Shown here: positions 23,123 to 31,988 of the stretch, one piece after another | How the letters are laid out: every line of letters begins with the position of its first letter | Position numbering within the stretch: the first letter of the stretch is position 1 | DNA from: Treponema sp. UBA6367 | GTDB lineage: Bacteria; Spirochaetota; Spirochaetia; Treponematales; Treponemataceae | Assembly (NCBI GenBank): GCA_002437725.1 | Contig: DJRF01000025.1 | Coordinates: 217,840 to 253,605 of the forward strand | Direction of reading: 5' to 3' | DNA length: 35,766 nucleotides | Made by a program: the position numbers and the translations under genes | The notes under the pieces: generated by a model | Database searches by the model: none | What the model was told of the DNA's origin: nothing | What the model saw: only the letters and a program-made list of their open reading frames with translations

Positions 23123-24550
23123 TTAAAACTTTTCAAATAGTTTTTGTCCGTTTATAAAAACTGCTTTTACTTTTCCTGCAAGTTTTTTTCCTTCAAAAGG
23201 GGTCGCCTTGCCTTTGCTGTAAAAAAGCGTTGGGTCTACAGCCCAGGTTTCTTGCGGATCCAAAACTGTAATATCCGCATCGTAACCGGTTTTTAAAAGA
23301 CCTTTATTTAAGTTTAAAATTCGGGCAGCGTTTGCCGACATAAGCTGAGAAAGCTTTCTGGCACAAATTTTTCCAGTTTGAACAAGAACTGTATTGCAAA
23401 CGGCAAATGCTGTTTCTATTCCAGAAAATCCAGGCGCGCCTTCCGCCTTGTCTTCCAAGGTATGAGGAGCATGGTCTGTGGCAATAACATCTACCGTGCC
23501 ATCGAGTATTCCATTTATCAAAGCATTGCAGTCGGCTTTTGAACGGAGAGGAGGATTTACCAAAGCCCTTATGTTCGGCTCTTTTGTTCCCTCAAGAGCA
23601 AGGTGATGCGGAGTTACCTCGCAAGAAATATATTCGTACGATTTTTCTCCAAAATCTTTTTTTGCTTTTCTGATATATTCTATAGATTTTTTTGTACTGA
23701 CGTGGCAAAGGTGAATGTGACAGGATGCCTGTTTTGCGATACAGATATTTCTTTCCGTTGCAATATCTTCCGCAAGTTCTAGCAAACTGTTCGCGCAAGA
23801 AAGTTCTCTTTCTATATCTTTCAAGACGTCTTCTGGAATGTTTTTACAAGAAGAATCTCCTCCCCAAGCAGGAAGCGAATATTCTTTCATAATTTCAAGG
23901 GCTTTTTTTCTATGAGGCTTTGCAGCTAAAGCCAGTTCAGGGTCTTCGCAGTGGCAAGAAACTATTATTCCTTTTTTTGCGGCGATTTTCATCGCTTCAA
24001 GCATAACCGCGCTAGAAAGCACGTCGTGGCCATCTTCTGTAACAAGCGGAACAAATCGCCTTTCAAGATTTTTTAGATGAGATACAGTTTTTCCATCAAA
24101 ATCTTTTGTAATGCTAACTGATTGAAACATATTCGCCAAACCAAGCCGTTCTGCCTTACCCATATTTTTAAGAGCCATGTCAAAATCAGAAATGACCGGC
24201 AAAGTGTTCGGCATGGCGACTACAGTTCCGTATCCGCCTGCAACACAGGCATGAAGTCCCGAATCCAAATCTTCTTTTTGGGTTAAGCCTGGATCGCGCA
24301 AATGCACATGCATATCAATAAAACTCGGAGTTACAACAAGCCCTTTTGCATCAAAAAAATCCAGGCTGCAAGAAAGATTGCATCCATCATCCTTTAGGAT
24401 TTCATTTACAGATGGCAAAAGCGTTTCTAGATTTGAAAAATAGCCCTGAAAAATGCTTCTGATTTTTCCATTTACAATAAGGATTGCGCCCAAACTGTCA
24501 ATAGATTCGTCCAAAAGCTGCGCATTGTATATCAGCAGAACTTTTGTCAT
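23123..24550 (-). CDS. pyrC: Dihydroorotase
   Basis: This 475-residue class I dihydroorotase (amidohydrolase) closes carbamoyl-aspartate to dihydroorotate in pyrimidine synthesis. Zinc ligands H81 and H83 lie in DMHVHLRDPG, followed by the substrate block AMPNT. The later motifs are SCHCED, CHVSTKKS and ATDHAPH, with the catalytic aspartate. The start at 24550 is chosen because GGAGAG lies 6 bases upstream and the ATG overlaps the pyrI stop (TGATG). It is the last gene of a pyrB-pyrI-pyrC operon. Confidence 0.94.
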   Translation of the reverse strand: MTKVLLIYNAQLLDESIDSLGAILIVNGKIRSIFQGYFSNLETLLPSVNEILKDDGCNLSCSLDFFDAKGLVVTPSFIDMHVHLRDPGLTQKEDLDSGLHACVAGGYGTVVAMPNTLPVISDFDMALKNMGKAERLGLANMFQSVSITKDFDGKTVSHLKNLERRFVPLVTEDGHDVLSSAVMLEAMKIAAKKGIIVSCHCEDPELALAAKPHRKKALEIMKEYSLPAWGGDSSCKNIPEDVLKDIERELSCANSLLELAEDIATERNICIAKQASCHIHLCHVSTKKSIEYIRKAKKDFGEKSYEYISCEVTPHHLALEGTKEPNIRALVNPPLRSKADCNALINGILDGTVDVIATDHAPHTLEDKAEGAPGFSGIETAFAVCNTVLVQTGKICARKLSQLMSANAARILNLNKGLLKTGYDADITVLDPQETWAVDPTLFYSKGKATPFEGKKLAGKVKAVFINGQKLFEKF

Positions 24551-25002
24551 CAGCAGCTCTCCACCGCAGTTCCGTCCTCGCCAGCTCTGTACAGAGTGTC
24601 GCAATATTCGCAACGGTAAAGCGCCTTAGCCTTATCTACCAGCAGAAAATTAGAATCAACGTAGTGTTCTGTTTGAGTTATGCAGCGAGGATTTTTACAT
24701 TTGAACACATTTTGAACCCTTGTTGGCAATTCCATTTTTATCTTGCGGATAATCTGTTCGTTTTGAATAACATTTACGCAGATATTTGGATCTATGAACC
24801 CTAAAACACTAAAATCAATGTCCATCACGTTTTCAATCTTTATTATATCTTTCTTTCCTGATTTTGCAGAAGGCACGTTCATTATAAGGGCCGCGCAAAA
24901 CGGAGCGCTGTTCAGGCCAAGCCACTGAAAGATTCGCCAGCCAGAGCCTGCTCTTATGTGATCTATTACCAAGCCATTTTTTATTGTATCGACATTTAAC
25001 AT
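24550..25002 (-). CDS. pyrI: Aspartate carbamoyltransferase regulatory subunit
   Basis: This 150-residue PyrI protein binds nucleotide effectors and forms the allosteric complex with PyrB. The N-terminal effector-binding domain has the DHI..G.G motif, and the C-terminal zinc domain uses C102, C107, C131 and C134 to contact the catalytic subunit. A strong GAGGG lies 5 bases before the ATG. It lies between pyrB and pyrC and overlaps the latter by one base. Nucleotide feedback on pyrimidine synthesis is therefore expected. Confidence 0.93.
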   Translation of the reverse strand: MLNVDTIKNGLVIDHIRAGSGWRIFQWLGLNSAPFCAALIMNVPSAKSGKKDIIKIENVMDIDFSVLGFIDPNICVNVIQNEQIIRKIKMELPTRVQNVFKCKNPRCITQTEHYVDSNFLLVDKAKALYRCEYCDTLYRAGEDGTAVESC

Positions 25003-25069
25003 TTTTTCCCTCGAATAAAAAAATTATTATAACTATAAGTTTTAGAATCCCATAAAAATTTCTAAAAAC

Positions 25070-25993
25070 TTATAAACAACCCGTAATTTTAGAAATCAGT
25101 GACATTCTTGCATACATTCCAAATTTTACCTGCTTAAAATAAGCCGCTCTTGGGTCGTCATCAACTTCAGGAGCAATTTCGTTCACTCTTGGAAGCGGAT
25201 GCAAAACAATCATACGCTGCTTTGCAATCTTCATCTTTTCTTTATCAAGTATGTAGCTGTCTTTTAGGCGCAAATAATCCTGCTCATTAAAAAAACGTTC
25301 CTTTTGAACACGAGTCATGTAAAGGATGTCTAAATCGCCAATTACGTCTTCCAGCCGTTCCGCCGTTACGTACTCAATTTTTAAAGGCTCTAAAACATTT
25401 TTTACCATATATTCTGGCATGCAAAGTTCTTTAGGACTTATAAATACAAATTTATTATTAGGATAACGGCACATTGCCTGCGTTAAACTGTGAACCGTCC
25501 GTCCAAATTTTAAGTCTCCGCAAAAGCCAATCGTATGGCCTTCAAGAGTTCCCATAAGTCTTCTTATTGTAACAAGATCTGTTAAAGTTTGAGTAGGATG
25601 GCTGTGACCGCCGTCACCAGCATTTATTACAGGACAAGCAGAATATTTTGATGCGAGCAAGGCCGCTCCTTCTTTTGGATTTCGCATCGCAATGCAGTCA
25701 ACATAAGAAGAAACAACCCGTATTGTATCAGCAAGGGTTTCGCCCTTTGTAGAAGATGTGCTAGAAGCGTCCGCAAATCCTTCTACAGTCCCGCCAAGAT
25801 GAAGCATTGCAGCCTCAAAAGAAAGCCTGGTTCTAGTGCTTGGCTCAAAAAAAAGTGTCGCAAGAATTTTCCCGCGACACACATCTTGAAATGATTTTGG
25901 ATCAACTATCATCTGTTCTGCCACAGAACAAATTTCATCAATTTCAGATACTGTAAGATCACCTGGTTCTATAAGATGCCTGCCTGCCAACAT
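25070..25993 (-). CDS. pyrB: Aspartate carbamoyltransferase catalytic subunit
   Basis: This 307-residue enzyme joins carbamoyl phosphate and aspartate. It shows the carbamoyl-phosphate motif FEPSTRTRLSF (S52-T-R-T-R56), GDGGHSHPTQTLTDL and the aspartate-loop HPLPRVNEI. The start at 25993 (ATG) is chosen over a TTG at 26026: AGGAG lies 10 bases upstream, the length then matches the family, and the TTG would fall inside the -10 box. It is first in pyrB-pyrI-pyrC, with 67 bases to pyrI. Confidence 0.95.
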   Translation of the reverse strand: MLAGRHLIEPGDLTVSEIDEICSVAEQMIVDPKSFQDVCRGKILATLFFEPSTRTRLSFEAAMLHLGGTVEGFADASSTSSTKGETLADTIRVVSSYVDCIAMRNPKEGAALLASKYSACPVINAGDGGHSHPTQTLTDLVTIRRLMGTLEGHTIGFCGDLKFGRTVHSLTQAMCRYPNNKFVFISPKELCMPEYMVKNVLEPLKIEYVTAERLEDVIGDLDILYMTRVQKERFFNEQDYLRLKDSYILDKEKMKIAKQRMIVLHPLPRVNEIAPEVDDDPRAAYFKQVKFGMYARMSLISKITGCL

Positions 25994-26025
25994 ATTGCAA
26001 GAACTCCTATTTAGAAATTTTTGCA

Positions 26026-26034
26026 ATTATATCA
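26026..26034 (-). promoter_or_regulatory. pyrB promoter, extended -10 (TGA-TATAAT)
   Basis: On the minus strand, a perfect TATAAT (26026-26031) preceded by TGA forms an extended -10. The -35 region is poor. It lies in the 11-base gap just after the preceding gene's stop, so pyrBIC can be transcribed independently. The leader of about 26 bases is too short for an attenuator. Confidence 0.65.
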
Positions 26035-26037
26035 AAA

Positions 26038-29000
26038 TCAAAAGCTTACATCTATACCAATCGAAAAGAAAAACAGCAAACTGGCTGATATTTCGCTGTA
26101 CAAATATGCTTTATAAGAACTTGATGCTAAAGGTCCTATATTTGGCGAAATACCAATGCTTGTTCTTAACGAAATTAAACTTCCAGAGTACATCCATTTT
26201 TCAAAGTCAAAATATTCACAAAGATTCATAATTCTGCTTCTTTGATTTGAATATCCAGCTTCCAAAAACATAACTCTGTGAATTAGCGAAAATTTTATAT
26301 CGTTTAAATAGATGGCGGTAAAAAGCGGAATTGCCTTTTGAATTTCCGCTGCAAAAAGGACAACTTCTCCATAGTATGAAATTAATGGCATTCCATAGTT
26401 CAAAGCCAAAAATGTTGAAGTTCCGACTAATTCCCTAGGACCGCCAAAAAGCATGGAAGAATTTGCAGGATTAAAAACCAGCGCAATTTTTGCAGGAAAG
26501 TTATAAGTAAACCGCCCCTGATTGCTTCTGATTGGCAGCAAATGCGGAATATAGAAAAGCATTGTTAAGCCAATATCAAATTTATTAGCGTAATTCGTAG
26601 GATTTTTGCCTAATTTTTGATTAAACGTATAAAATCCAAACGGAGAAATTGAAAAACCGGCTTTTGAACTTCTTCCAGAAAGGCTTTTTCTAACCGTAGA
26701 AAATGCGACAGAAAAAATATCGGAATTGTAAAGATAGTGGTTCATGTCGCTTGAAACCGCGCTTCCCGGAGAAAAAATCGCATTGAATTCATCTGACAGC
26801 CTATGAGTTAAAGGTCTCCTGTTCGGTCTACCGTAGCTTGCAAAGCTTTCAAGGGCAAACTTAAAATATGAAATGCGGCCAACAGGCAAAACAGAAGAAA
26901 ACTGTGCCGACATTTCAGCAGACTTCCAGCCGCGCAAATCGAATTCTGAAGCAGCAGCAAGATTATAATTAAATAAAGAAGTTGAAGTTCCCGAATTAAG
27001 GCTTGCTTCAATTTTTGCAGATTGCGTTTCAAATCCTAGTCCTGCAGATACAGAAAATATTTTTGAAGTCCACGGATTTGAAGAAACGTATGTAAATCCA
27101 AAAGGAAGAGAATAAGTTAGTTCCGTACCAAATGCATAACTTTTTGAATCAAGCAAACTAAACGGAATAAAAACGCCTCTTTTCATATAGGAAAAAGAAT
27201 TATACTTTTTTGATGAAGCTAACTCGGCTTTAGAGAAATCAACTTCGGCCTTAAAATCTTCTTTAGAGATTTCAAATTGATTTGACGAATCGTTTAAATC
27301 TTCCAAGCTCAAAGAAACAACTTTTAAATCTTTTAAAACATAAGAAGTTTTTAAGACTGAAGAACTTTCAAAAAATTTTCCGATAAAAACAAGCTCGTCA
27401 TCCAGGCTAATGGGCTGTCCATCGCCGAAACTTGAAAAATCTTCCATTGAAAAAGATGTTCCAAAATCGACAGGATTGTGAACGCCGCCGCTAAGATCTT
27501 TAGTTCCGAACAAAAAATTATTTGTGCTCAAGTCAAAAAATCCTATTCGCGGCAGCAAATCTTTAGTCGCCCAAGAAAAAGCAAATCCTTCGCCAAATTT
27601 TGCAAGGTTTCTTACAGCAAAATTCTTTTGCGAACTTTCAGGATTTGGAACTTTTACACAAGTAGCAATTTTTCCAGCGGAATCTGCAAGACAAACTGAA
27701 TATTCAAGGTTTTTTGAAAGCAAAAATGCAAATCGGCCGTCGCCAAAATCTACAAAATCGAAAGGAACACAATTTTTTTGCAAAACAATTTCAGTCACGA
27801 ATTCTAGACTTTGAATTTTATTTTTAGAATCCATGTTCAACTTGAAAATTCTGATTGAATTGCGCAAATCTTCATAGAAAGAATCCACAAGGAAATAAGA
27901 GCCGTTTGCATAAAACACAAGAGACTGCGAGCTTGAAACATTTTTTGTGTGGAACCAAGCTTTATTTTCAGTATCGTAAATAGCCTGCTTTAAAAGAACT
28001 GCGGCAGAAGCCGAATCGTAGTAGTTTACGGCAATAAAGCGGCCGTCATAACTTTGAGAAAGACTTTCGATATTTGGAAAAGAAAAAAGTTTTTTTGGAG
28101 CGATTTTATCCTTTAATTTTTGTGCGGAAGAAACAAAAAAAACACCGGAAGAATTTCTGTTCCAATACACAAGCCCTTTTTTAGAAGAAGTCAAATGCTC
28201 ATTTGCAGAGCCGGCTCCATTTTCATAGGAAAACTCAAATTCGTTCGGGGCAAAAAAATCCTTTGCAATTTCAGCCGTGACAGGATTTCCAACAACATCT
28301 GGAACTTTTACGCTATCAAAAAACAAATTCCAGGCATTTTTTAATTTTATTTTATAGACTTTTTTAAAAGCGCCTTGAACAGTTATATTCTTAAAATTGA
28401 TAAGCCTGTACCAAAACTGCGCATACTTTTCCATTCCGTAAGTATCTTGCAGCCACTGATGAAAAGAACCGTTGAAATAGTATGCAGTTCCCGAAGGATA
28501 AAAATCTCTTGCTCCCTGGACATCATGATACTTGGGTATTTTATTTTCAATTTTTGCCTGCCTTACCATTTGAAGACTAAAGCCATCGTTGAGCCGGCCT
28601 TCGCCAAAAAGACTTTCGCTCGTTAAAGTAGCGCCTTCTGCGATTCCTGTTGTTATGTGAATAGCTCCAAGGCTAACTGGATCGCCAAAGACTTTTCCTA
28701 TAGATTTCCAAAAACCATTCTTATGATTAAAGGTAAAGGCGTGCGTAAGCTCATGCTTAAAAGTAGAAAGAAGTTCTTGCGAAAATACATTCATGTTTTC
28801 AGAAGGGCGAGTGACATAAAGAACAATGTGATTGTAAGGAGCTTCTGAAAAATAAGCGTTGAACTGCTGAACTTTTGAAGTAAGAACAACAGGCATTCTA
28901 AAATAAGGAGAACTCTTGTAATTTTCTGCAATTTCCAAATAGATTTTGTCAGCATTTTTAGCCAGCAAAGCCGCTGAATTGACACAAGATTCAGGATAGA

Positions 29001-29121
29001 TTATATCAAACCATTGTGTTTTATAGACTTTTAGATTTTTTTCGCCGCTCATAACACCATCATAGGCAAAAAGTGTAAAAGCAAACAGAAAAGAAAAAAA
29101 TATTAAAAAACTTTTTTTCAT
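26038..29121 (-). CDS. Predicted outer-membrane metallopeptidase with beta-propeller and barrel regions
   Basis: This is a 1027-residue envelope protein without a gene name that I know. The start at 29121 has AAGGAG 6 bases upstream and opens with a signal peptide (MKKSFLIFFSFLFAFTLFA). Residues 20-230 hold a zinc-peptidase pattern, H123-E-L-T-H127, with a likely third ligand E162 in GIAEGA, resembling the gluzincin MA-type peptidases. Residues 250-620 show repeated short beta segments with SYDGRFIAV and WNRNSSGVFF blocks, like TolB-type propellers. Residues 640-1027 alternate hydrophobic and polar residues and end in terminal Phe, the usual signal for outer-membrane barrel insertion. It is probably a surface or periplasm-facing protease tethered by its own barrel. 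The domain limits are visual estimates. Confidence 0.75.
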   Translation of the reverse strand: MKKSFLIFFSFLFAFTLFAYDGVMSGEKNLKVYKTQWFDIIYPESCVNSAALLAKNADKIYLEIAENYKSSPYFRMPVVLTSKVQQFNAYFSEAPYNHIVLYVTRPSENMNVFSQELLSTFKHELTHAFTFNHKNGFWKSIGKVFGDPVSLGAIHITTGIAEGATLTSESLFGEGRLNDGFSLQMVRQAKIENKIPKYHDVQGARDFYPSGTAYYFNGSFHQWLQDTYGMEKYAQFWYRLINFKNITVQGAFKKVYKIKLKNAWNLFFDSVKVPDVVGNPVTAEIAKDFFAPNEFEFSYENGAGSANEHLTSSKKGLVYWNRNSSGVFFVSSAQKLKDKIAPKKLFSFPNIESLSQSYDGRFIAVNYYDSASAAVLLKQAIYDTENKAWFHTKNVSSSQSLVFYANGSYFLVDSFYEDLRNSIRIFKLNMDSKNKIQSLEFVTEIVLQKNCVPFDFVDFGDGRFAFLLSKNLEYSVCLADSAGKIATCVKVPNPESSQKNFAVRNLAKFGEGFAFSWATKDLLPRIGFFDLSTNNFLFGTKDLSGGVHNPVDFGTSFSMEDFSSFGDGQPISLDDELVFIGKFFESSSVLKTSYVLKDLKVVSLSLEDLNDSSNQFEISKEDFKAEVDFSKAELASSKKYNSFSYMKRGVFIPFSLLDSKSYAFGTELTYSLPFGFTYVSSNPWTSKIFSVSAGLGFETQSAKIEASLNSGTSTSLFNYNLAAASEFDLRGWKSAEMSAQFSSVLPVGRISYFKFALESFASYGRPNRRPLTHRLSDEFNAIFSPGSAVSSDMNHYLYNSDIFSVAFSTVRKSLSGRSSKAGFSISPFGFYTFNQKLGKNPTNYANKFDIGLTMLFYIPHLLPIRSNQGRFTYNFPAKIALVFNPANSSMLFGGPRELVGTSTFLALNYGMPLISYYGEVVLFAAEIQKAIPLFTAIYLNDIKFSLIHRVMFLEAGYSNQRSRIMNLCEYFDFEKWMYSGSLISLRTSIGISPNIGPLASSSYKAYLYSEISASLLFFFSIGIDVSF

Positions 29122-29147
29122 AAGGCTCTCCTTCTTAAAATAAAAAG

Positions 29148-29248
29148 TCAAAATTTCGAGTTTTTTATAGATTGTAAAAAAAAACGCTGTCAGCGACTTT
29201 TAAATTCGCTTACGCTTTTATTGCTTCTCATAAAAACTCGAAATTTGA
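29148..29248. repeat. Palindromic intergenic repeat, copy 5
   Basis: The arms TCAAAATTTCGAGTTTT (29148-29164) and AAAACTCGAAATTTGA (29233-29248) differ by one inserted A. The interior holds both core types of the family, CGCTGTCAGCG and TTCGCTTACGC. It lies between the fabV stop and the start of the peptidase-barrel gene. Confidence 0.85.
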
Positions 29249-29292
29249 ACTAATATGACTCAGCCGTTTTTAGGGTTTTGATAAACCCTAAA

Positions 29293-30543
29293 TTAGTCAA
29301 GGCTGTCCATTCTTTCTACGTCTTTGGTGTAATCTACGCCGGCAACATCAAATCCGTTCGTAGCAAGAAAATCGTGCTTATAGCCTTCAAGGTCGCAAAG
29401 CTGCGCAAGATTTTCGTTGTTTACTTGCGACATAATCTTTGAAACTTCATCTTGAACATCAGAAGCCATTTCCCAATCGTCAATACGAATTCTATTTTCG
29501 CTATCAACAGGGACTGTTCCTGCGGCATTGTCTTTTCCTGTATAAAGGCGTTCTGCAAAAAGGCGTTCCATTTGTTCTATGCAGCCTTCGTGCGTTCCTT
29601 TAGCCTTCATGACTTTAAACAAAGCCGAAAGATACAATGAAATTATTGGAATTACAGCAGAAGAGCGAGTTACAAGACCTTTGTTTACGCTTACATAAGC
29701 CGAACCGCCAAGTTCTTTCTTAAGTTTCTCATCAAGAAGTTTTGCCGTTCGTTCAAGGTCTTTTTTTGCTTCTCCAATAGTTCCGTCGCGGTAAATTGCA
29801 TGGCTCAATTCAGGTCCAATGTAGGAATATGCGACAGTTCTGCATCCCTGCGCAAGAATTCCCGCTTCAGAAAGCTGGTCTATCCAAAGCCGCCAGTCTT
29901 CGCCGCCCATTACTTTTACGGTAGCAGCAATTTCCTGCTCGTTAGCAGGCTCAGCAGAACTTTCTTTTAAAGTTCCAGTCATTATATCAATTCCAAGCCC
30001 CGCATAAGTTTTTCCGATAGGCTTTATAACTGACTTATACATGACTTTTGCGCCTGTTTCAGGGTCGATTTTTACAGGATCAGTTCTAACTGGACTTGCC
30101 AAGCTGTAAACTATAAGGTCAATTTTTTTGCCAAGTTTTTTTACTTCATCAATAATCATTGAGCGAGTTTCGTTGGAAAAAGCGTCTACACTATAGGTTT
30201 TTGAAAAAAGACCCGCTTTCGCAGCGGCTCTATCAAAAGCGGCATTGTTATACCAACCTGGAGTTCCACCTTTTTTTTCAGTAGCTTCTTTTTCAAAAGA
30301 AATTCCAATTGTATCAGCTCCATATTCGAAAGCTGCTGTTATTCGGCTTGCAAGTCCATAGCCTGTGGAACAGCCTAAAACTAAAACTAAAGAGGGACCT
30401 TTCCCACCTTCAGAGCGAGTTTTTATTCCCCGTTCAGTTTTTTTATTCTTTACGTATTCAATTTGACGTTCTGTGTCCTTTACACATCCTATAGGATGGG
30501 CATTTATACACATATTACTTCTTACCATTGGCTTTATAATCAT
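29293..30543 (-). CDS. fabV: Trans-2-enoyl-CoA/ACP reductase (FabV/Ter type)
   Basis: This 416-residue NADH-dependent reductase saturates trans-2-enoyl thioesters. Treponema denticola Ter is a studied member of the family. The nucleotide-binding motif is VLVLGCSTGYGLASR with the following FEYGADTIGISFEK, and the catalytic Y-x8-K appears as YRDGTIGEAK. Length is normal. GAGGAAAAT precedes the ATG. It ends an operon with an acyl-CoA synthetase and fabF, starting 35 bases after fabF. Whether it acts on CoA or ACP substrates cannot be told; the KAS II neighbour favours fatty acid synthesis. Confidence 0.95.
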   Translation of the reverse strand: MIIKPMVRSNMCINAHPIGCVKDTERQIEYVKNKKTERGIKTRSEGGKGPSLVLVLGCSTGYGLASRITAAFEYGADTIGISFEKEATEKKGGTPGWYNNAAFDRAAAKAGLFSKTYSVDAFSNETRSMIIDEVKKLGKKIDLIVYSLASPVRTDPVKIDPETGAKVMYKSVIKPIGKTYAGLGIDIMTGTLKESSAEPANEQEIAATVKVMGGEDWRLWIDQLSEAGILAQGCRTVAYSYIGPELSHAIYRDGTIGEAKKDLERTAKLLDEKLKKELGGSAYVSVNKGLVTRSSAVIPIISLYLSALFKVMKAKGTHEGCIEQMERLFAERLYTGKDNAAGTVPVDSENRIRIDDWEMASDVQDEVSKIMSQVNNENLAQLCDLEGYKHDFLATNGFDVAGVDYTKDVERMDSLD

Positions 30544-30578
30544 ATTTTCCTCTTTTAATTTGATTTTTTAAGTTAATT

Positions 30579-31838
30579 TTATTCATATTTCTTTAAAATT
30601 ACGCAAGCGTTGTGTCCTCCAAATCCTAAAGAACAGCTTGCCGCAGCAGTTATGCTGCAATTAATTCCTTTTTGCGGCGTATAATCTAAATCACAACCTT
30701 CTTCTATATCTGGATTTTCAAGGTTTATTGTAGGAGGAACAAAACTGTCTTCAATAGCTTTTACACAAAAAACAGCTTCTATAGCCCCTGCTCCACCGAC
30801 CATGTGGCCAGTTTCGCTCTTTGTAGAAGAAATGTGCAATTTGTACGCATAGTCACCGAAAACGGTTTTAAGCATTCTTGTTTCCGCAGCATCGTTTGCA
30901 TGCGTAGAAGTTCCGTGAGCGTTGTAATATTGAATTTCTTCTTTTTTCATACCAGCATCTGCAAAGGCTTTCTCCATTGCTTTAGCGCCTCCAGAACCGT
31001 CTTCTCTAGGAGCTGTTATATGATAAGCGTCGCTAGAAGAGCCAAAACCTGCAACTTCTGCATAAATCTTTGCTCCGCGAGATTTTGCGTGCTCTAGTTC
31101 TTCCAAAACTAAAACGGCTGCCCCTTCTCCCATAACAAAGCCGCTTCTATCTTTATCGAATGGGCGGCAGGCCTTTTTTGGATTGCCGTTAAAACTAGAA
31201 GTAAGAGCCTGCAAAACTTGATAGCAACCGATGTTAAAACCGGTTATGTTCGCATCGCAGCCACTAGCAAGACACATATCAATTCTTCCTGAGCGAATCA
31301 TATCTAAAGCGATTCCAATTGAATCAGTTCCAGAAGCGCATGCAGTTGAAACTGTGTAGCTAGGACCTTCTATTCCTAAGTACATGCTTACAGCGGCGGC
31401 CGCCTCGTTGTTCAATGAAAGCGGCGCGGTAAGCGGTGGAAGGCGATTTACGCCAGCGTTTGGGTCAAGATATTTTCGATATCCGGCTTCGACTCCATCG
31501 CTAAGTCCAATTCCTATTCCATTTACTATGCCGATATTTTCAAGACCGATATTTTCTTTTGTGTAGCCAGAATCTTGGACAGCTTCAATGCTAGCGCCCA
31601 GCAAGAACTTTGCAAAACGGCTCATCTTTCTAGTAAGCTTGTGATCAACATTATATGTGTCCAAAGAAAAGTTCTTTACTTCAGCAGCAATTTGAACAGG
31701 AAAATCAGTTGGATCAAACAATGTGATTCTATCAATTCCACATTCACCATTTTTTACAGCATTCCAAGAATCTTGAACATTATTACCAACGGAACAGATT
31801 GCTCCTAATCCTGTAACTACAACACGACGCTTTGACAT
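30579..31838 (-). CDS. fabF: 3-oxoacyl-ACP synthase II
   Basis: This 419-residue condensing enzyme elongates acyl-ACP with malonyl-ACP. The catalytic triad is in place: C167 in STACASGTDS, His in NAHGTSTHAND and His in GHMVGGAGAIE. The C-terminal GFGGHN motif is intact. The start at 31838 is chosen because GGGA lies 6 bases upstream and the protein then begins MSKRRVVVTGLG as usual. It is the middle gene of the acs-fabF-fabV set. The gap to the synthetase is 150 bases and holds a repeat, so an internal promoter is possible. Confidence 0.95.
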   Translation of the reverse strand: MSKRRVVVTGLGAICSVGNNVQDSWNAVKNGECGIDRITLFDPTDFPVQIAAEVKNFSLDTYNVDHKLTRKMSRFAKFLLGASIEAVQDSGYTKENIGLENIGIVNGIGIGLSDGVEAGYRKYLDPNAGVNRLPPLTAPLSLNNEAAAAVSMYLGIEGPSYTVSTACASGTDSIGIALDMIRSGRIDMCLASGCDANITGFNIGCYQVLQALTSSFNGNPKKACRPFDKDRSGFVMGEGAAVLVLEELEHAKSRGAKIYAEVAGFGSSSDAYHITAPREDGSGGAKAMEKAFADAGMKKEEIQYYNAHGTSTHANDAAETRMLKTVFGDYAYKLHISSTKSETGHMVGGAGAIEAVFCVKAIEDSFVPPTINLENPDIEEGCDLDYTPQKGINCSITAAASCSLGFGGHNACVILKKYE

Positions 31839-31879
31839 AAAAAATCCCATAAAAATCAATTTATATAAATACGTCTGGA

Positions 31880-31942
31880 CAAGGTACGCTTACGCTTAAA
31901 ACCTTGACCCAGTCTTTTTTAAGACTCATATAAACCTTAAAT
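31880..31942 (+). repeat. Second dispersed repeat (CAAGGT hairpin), copy 2
   Basis: CAAGGT-ACGCTTACGC...-ACCTTG with outer bases CTGG/CCAG makes a long hairpin followed by a run of T on the plus strand. This looks like a terminator but faces against the acs-fabF transcription. It matches 17819-17879. Confidence 0.7.
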
Positions 31943-31988
31943 AAAAAGATTGCAACGCAAACTTATTATAACACATATAAACAAAAAA

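Noticed and set aside
25994..26026. TTG start at 26026 for pyrB
   Set aside because: It falls in the -10 box of the pyrB promoter. The ATG at 25993 has AGGAG upstream and gives the normal family length.
11351..29248. CRISPR array interpretation of the dispersed repeats
   Set aside because: The copies are kilobases apart and intergenic, without regular spacers or cas genes.
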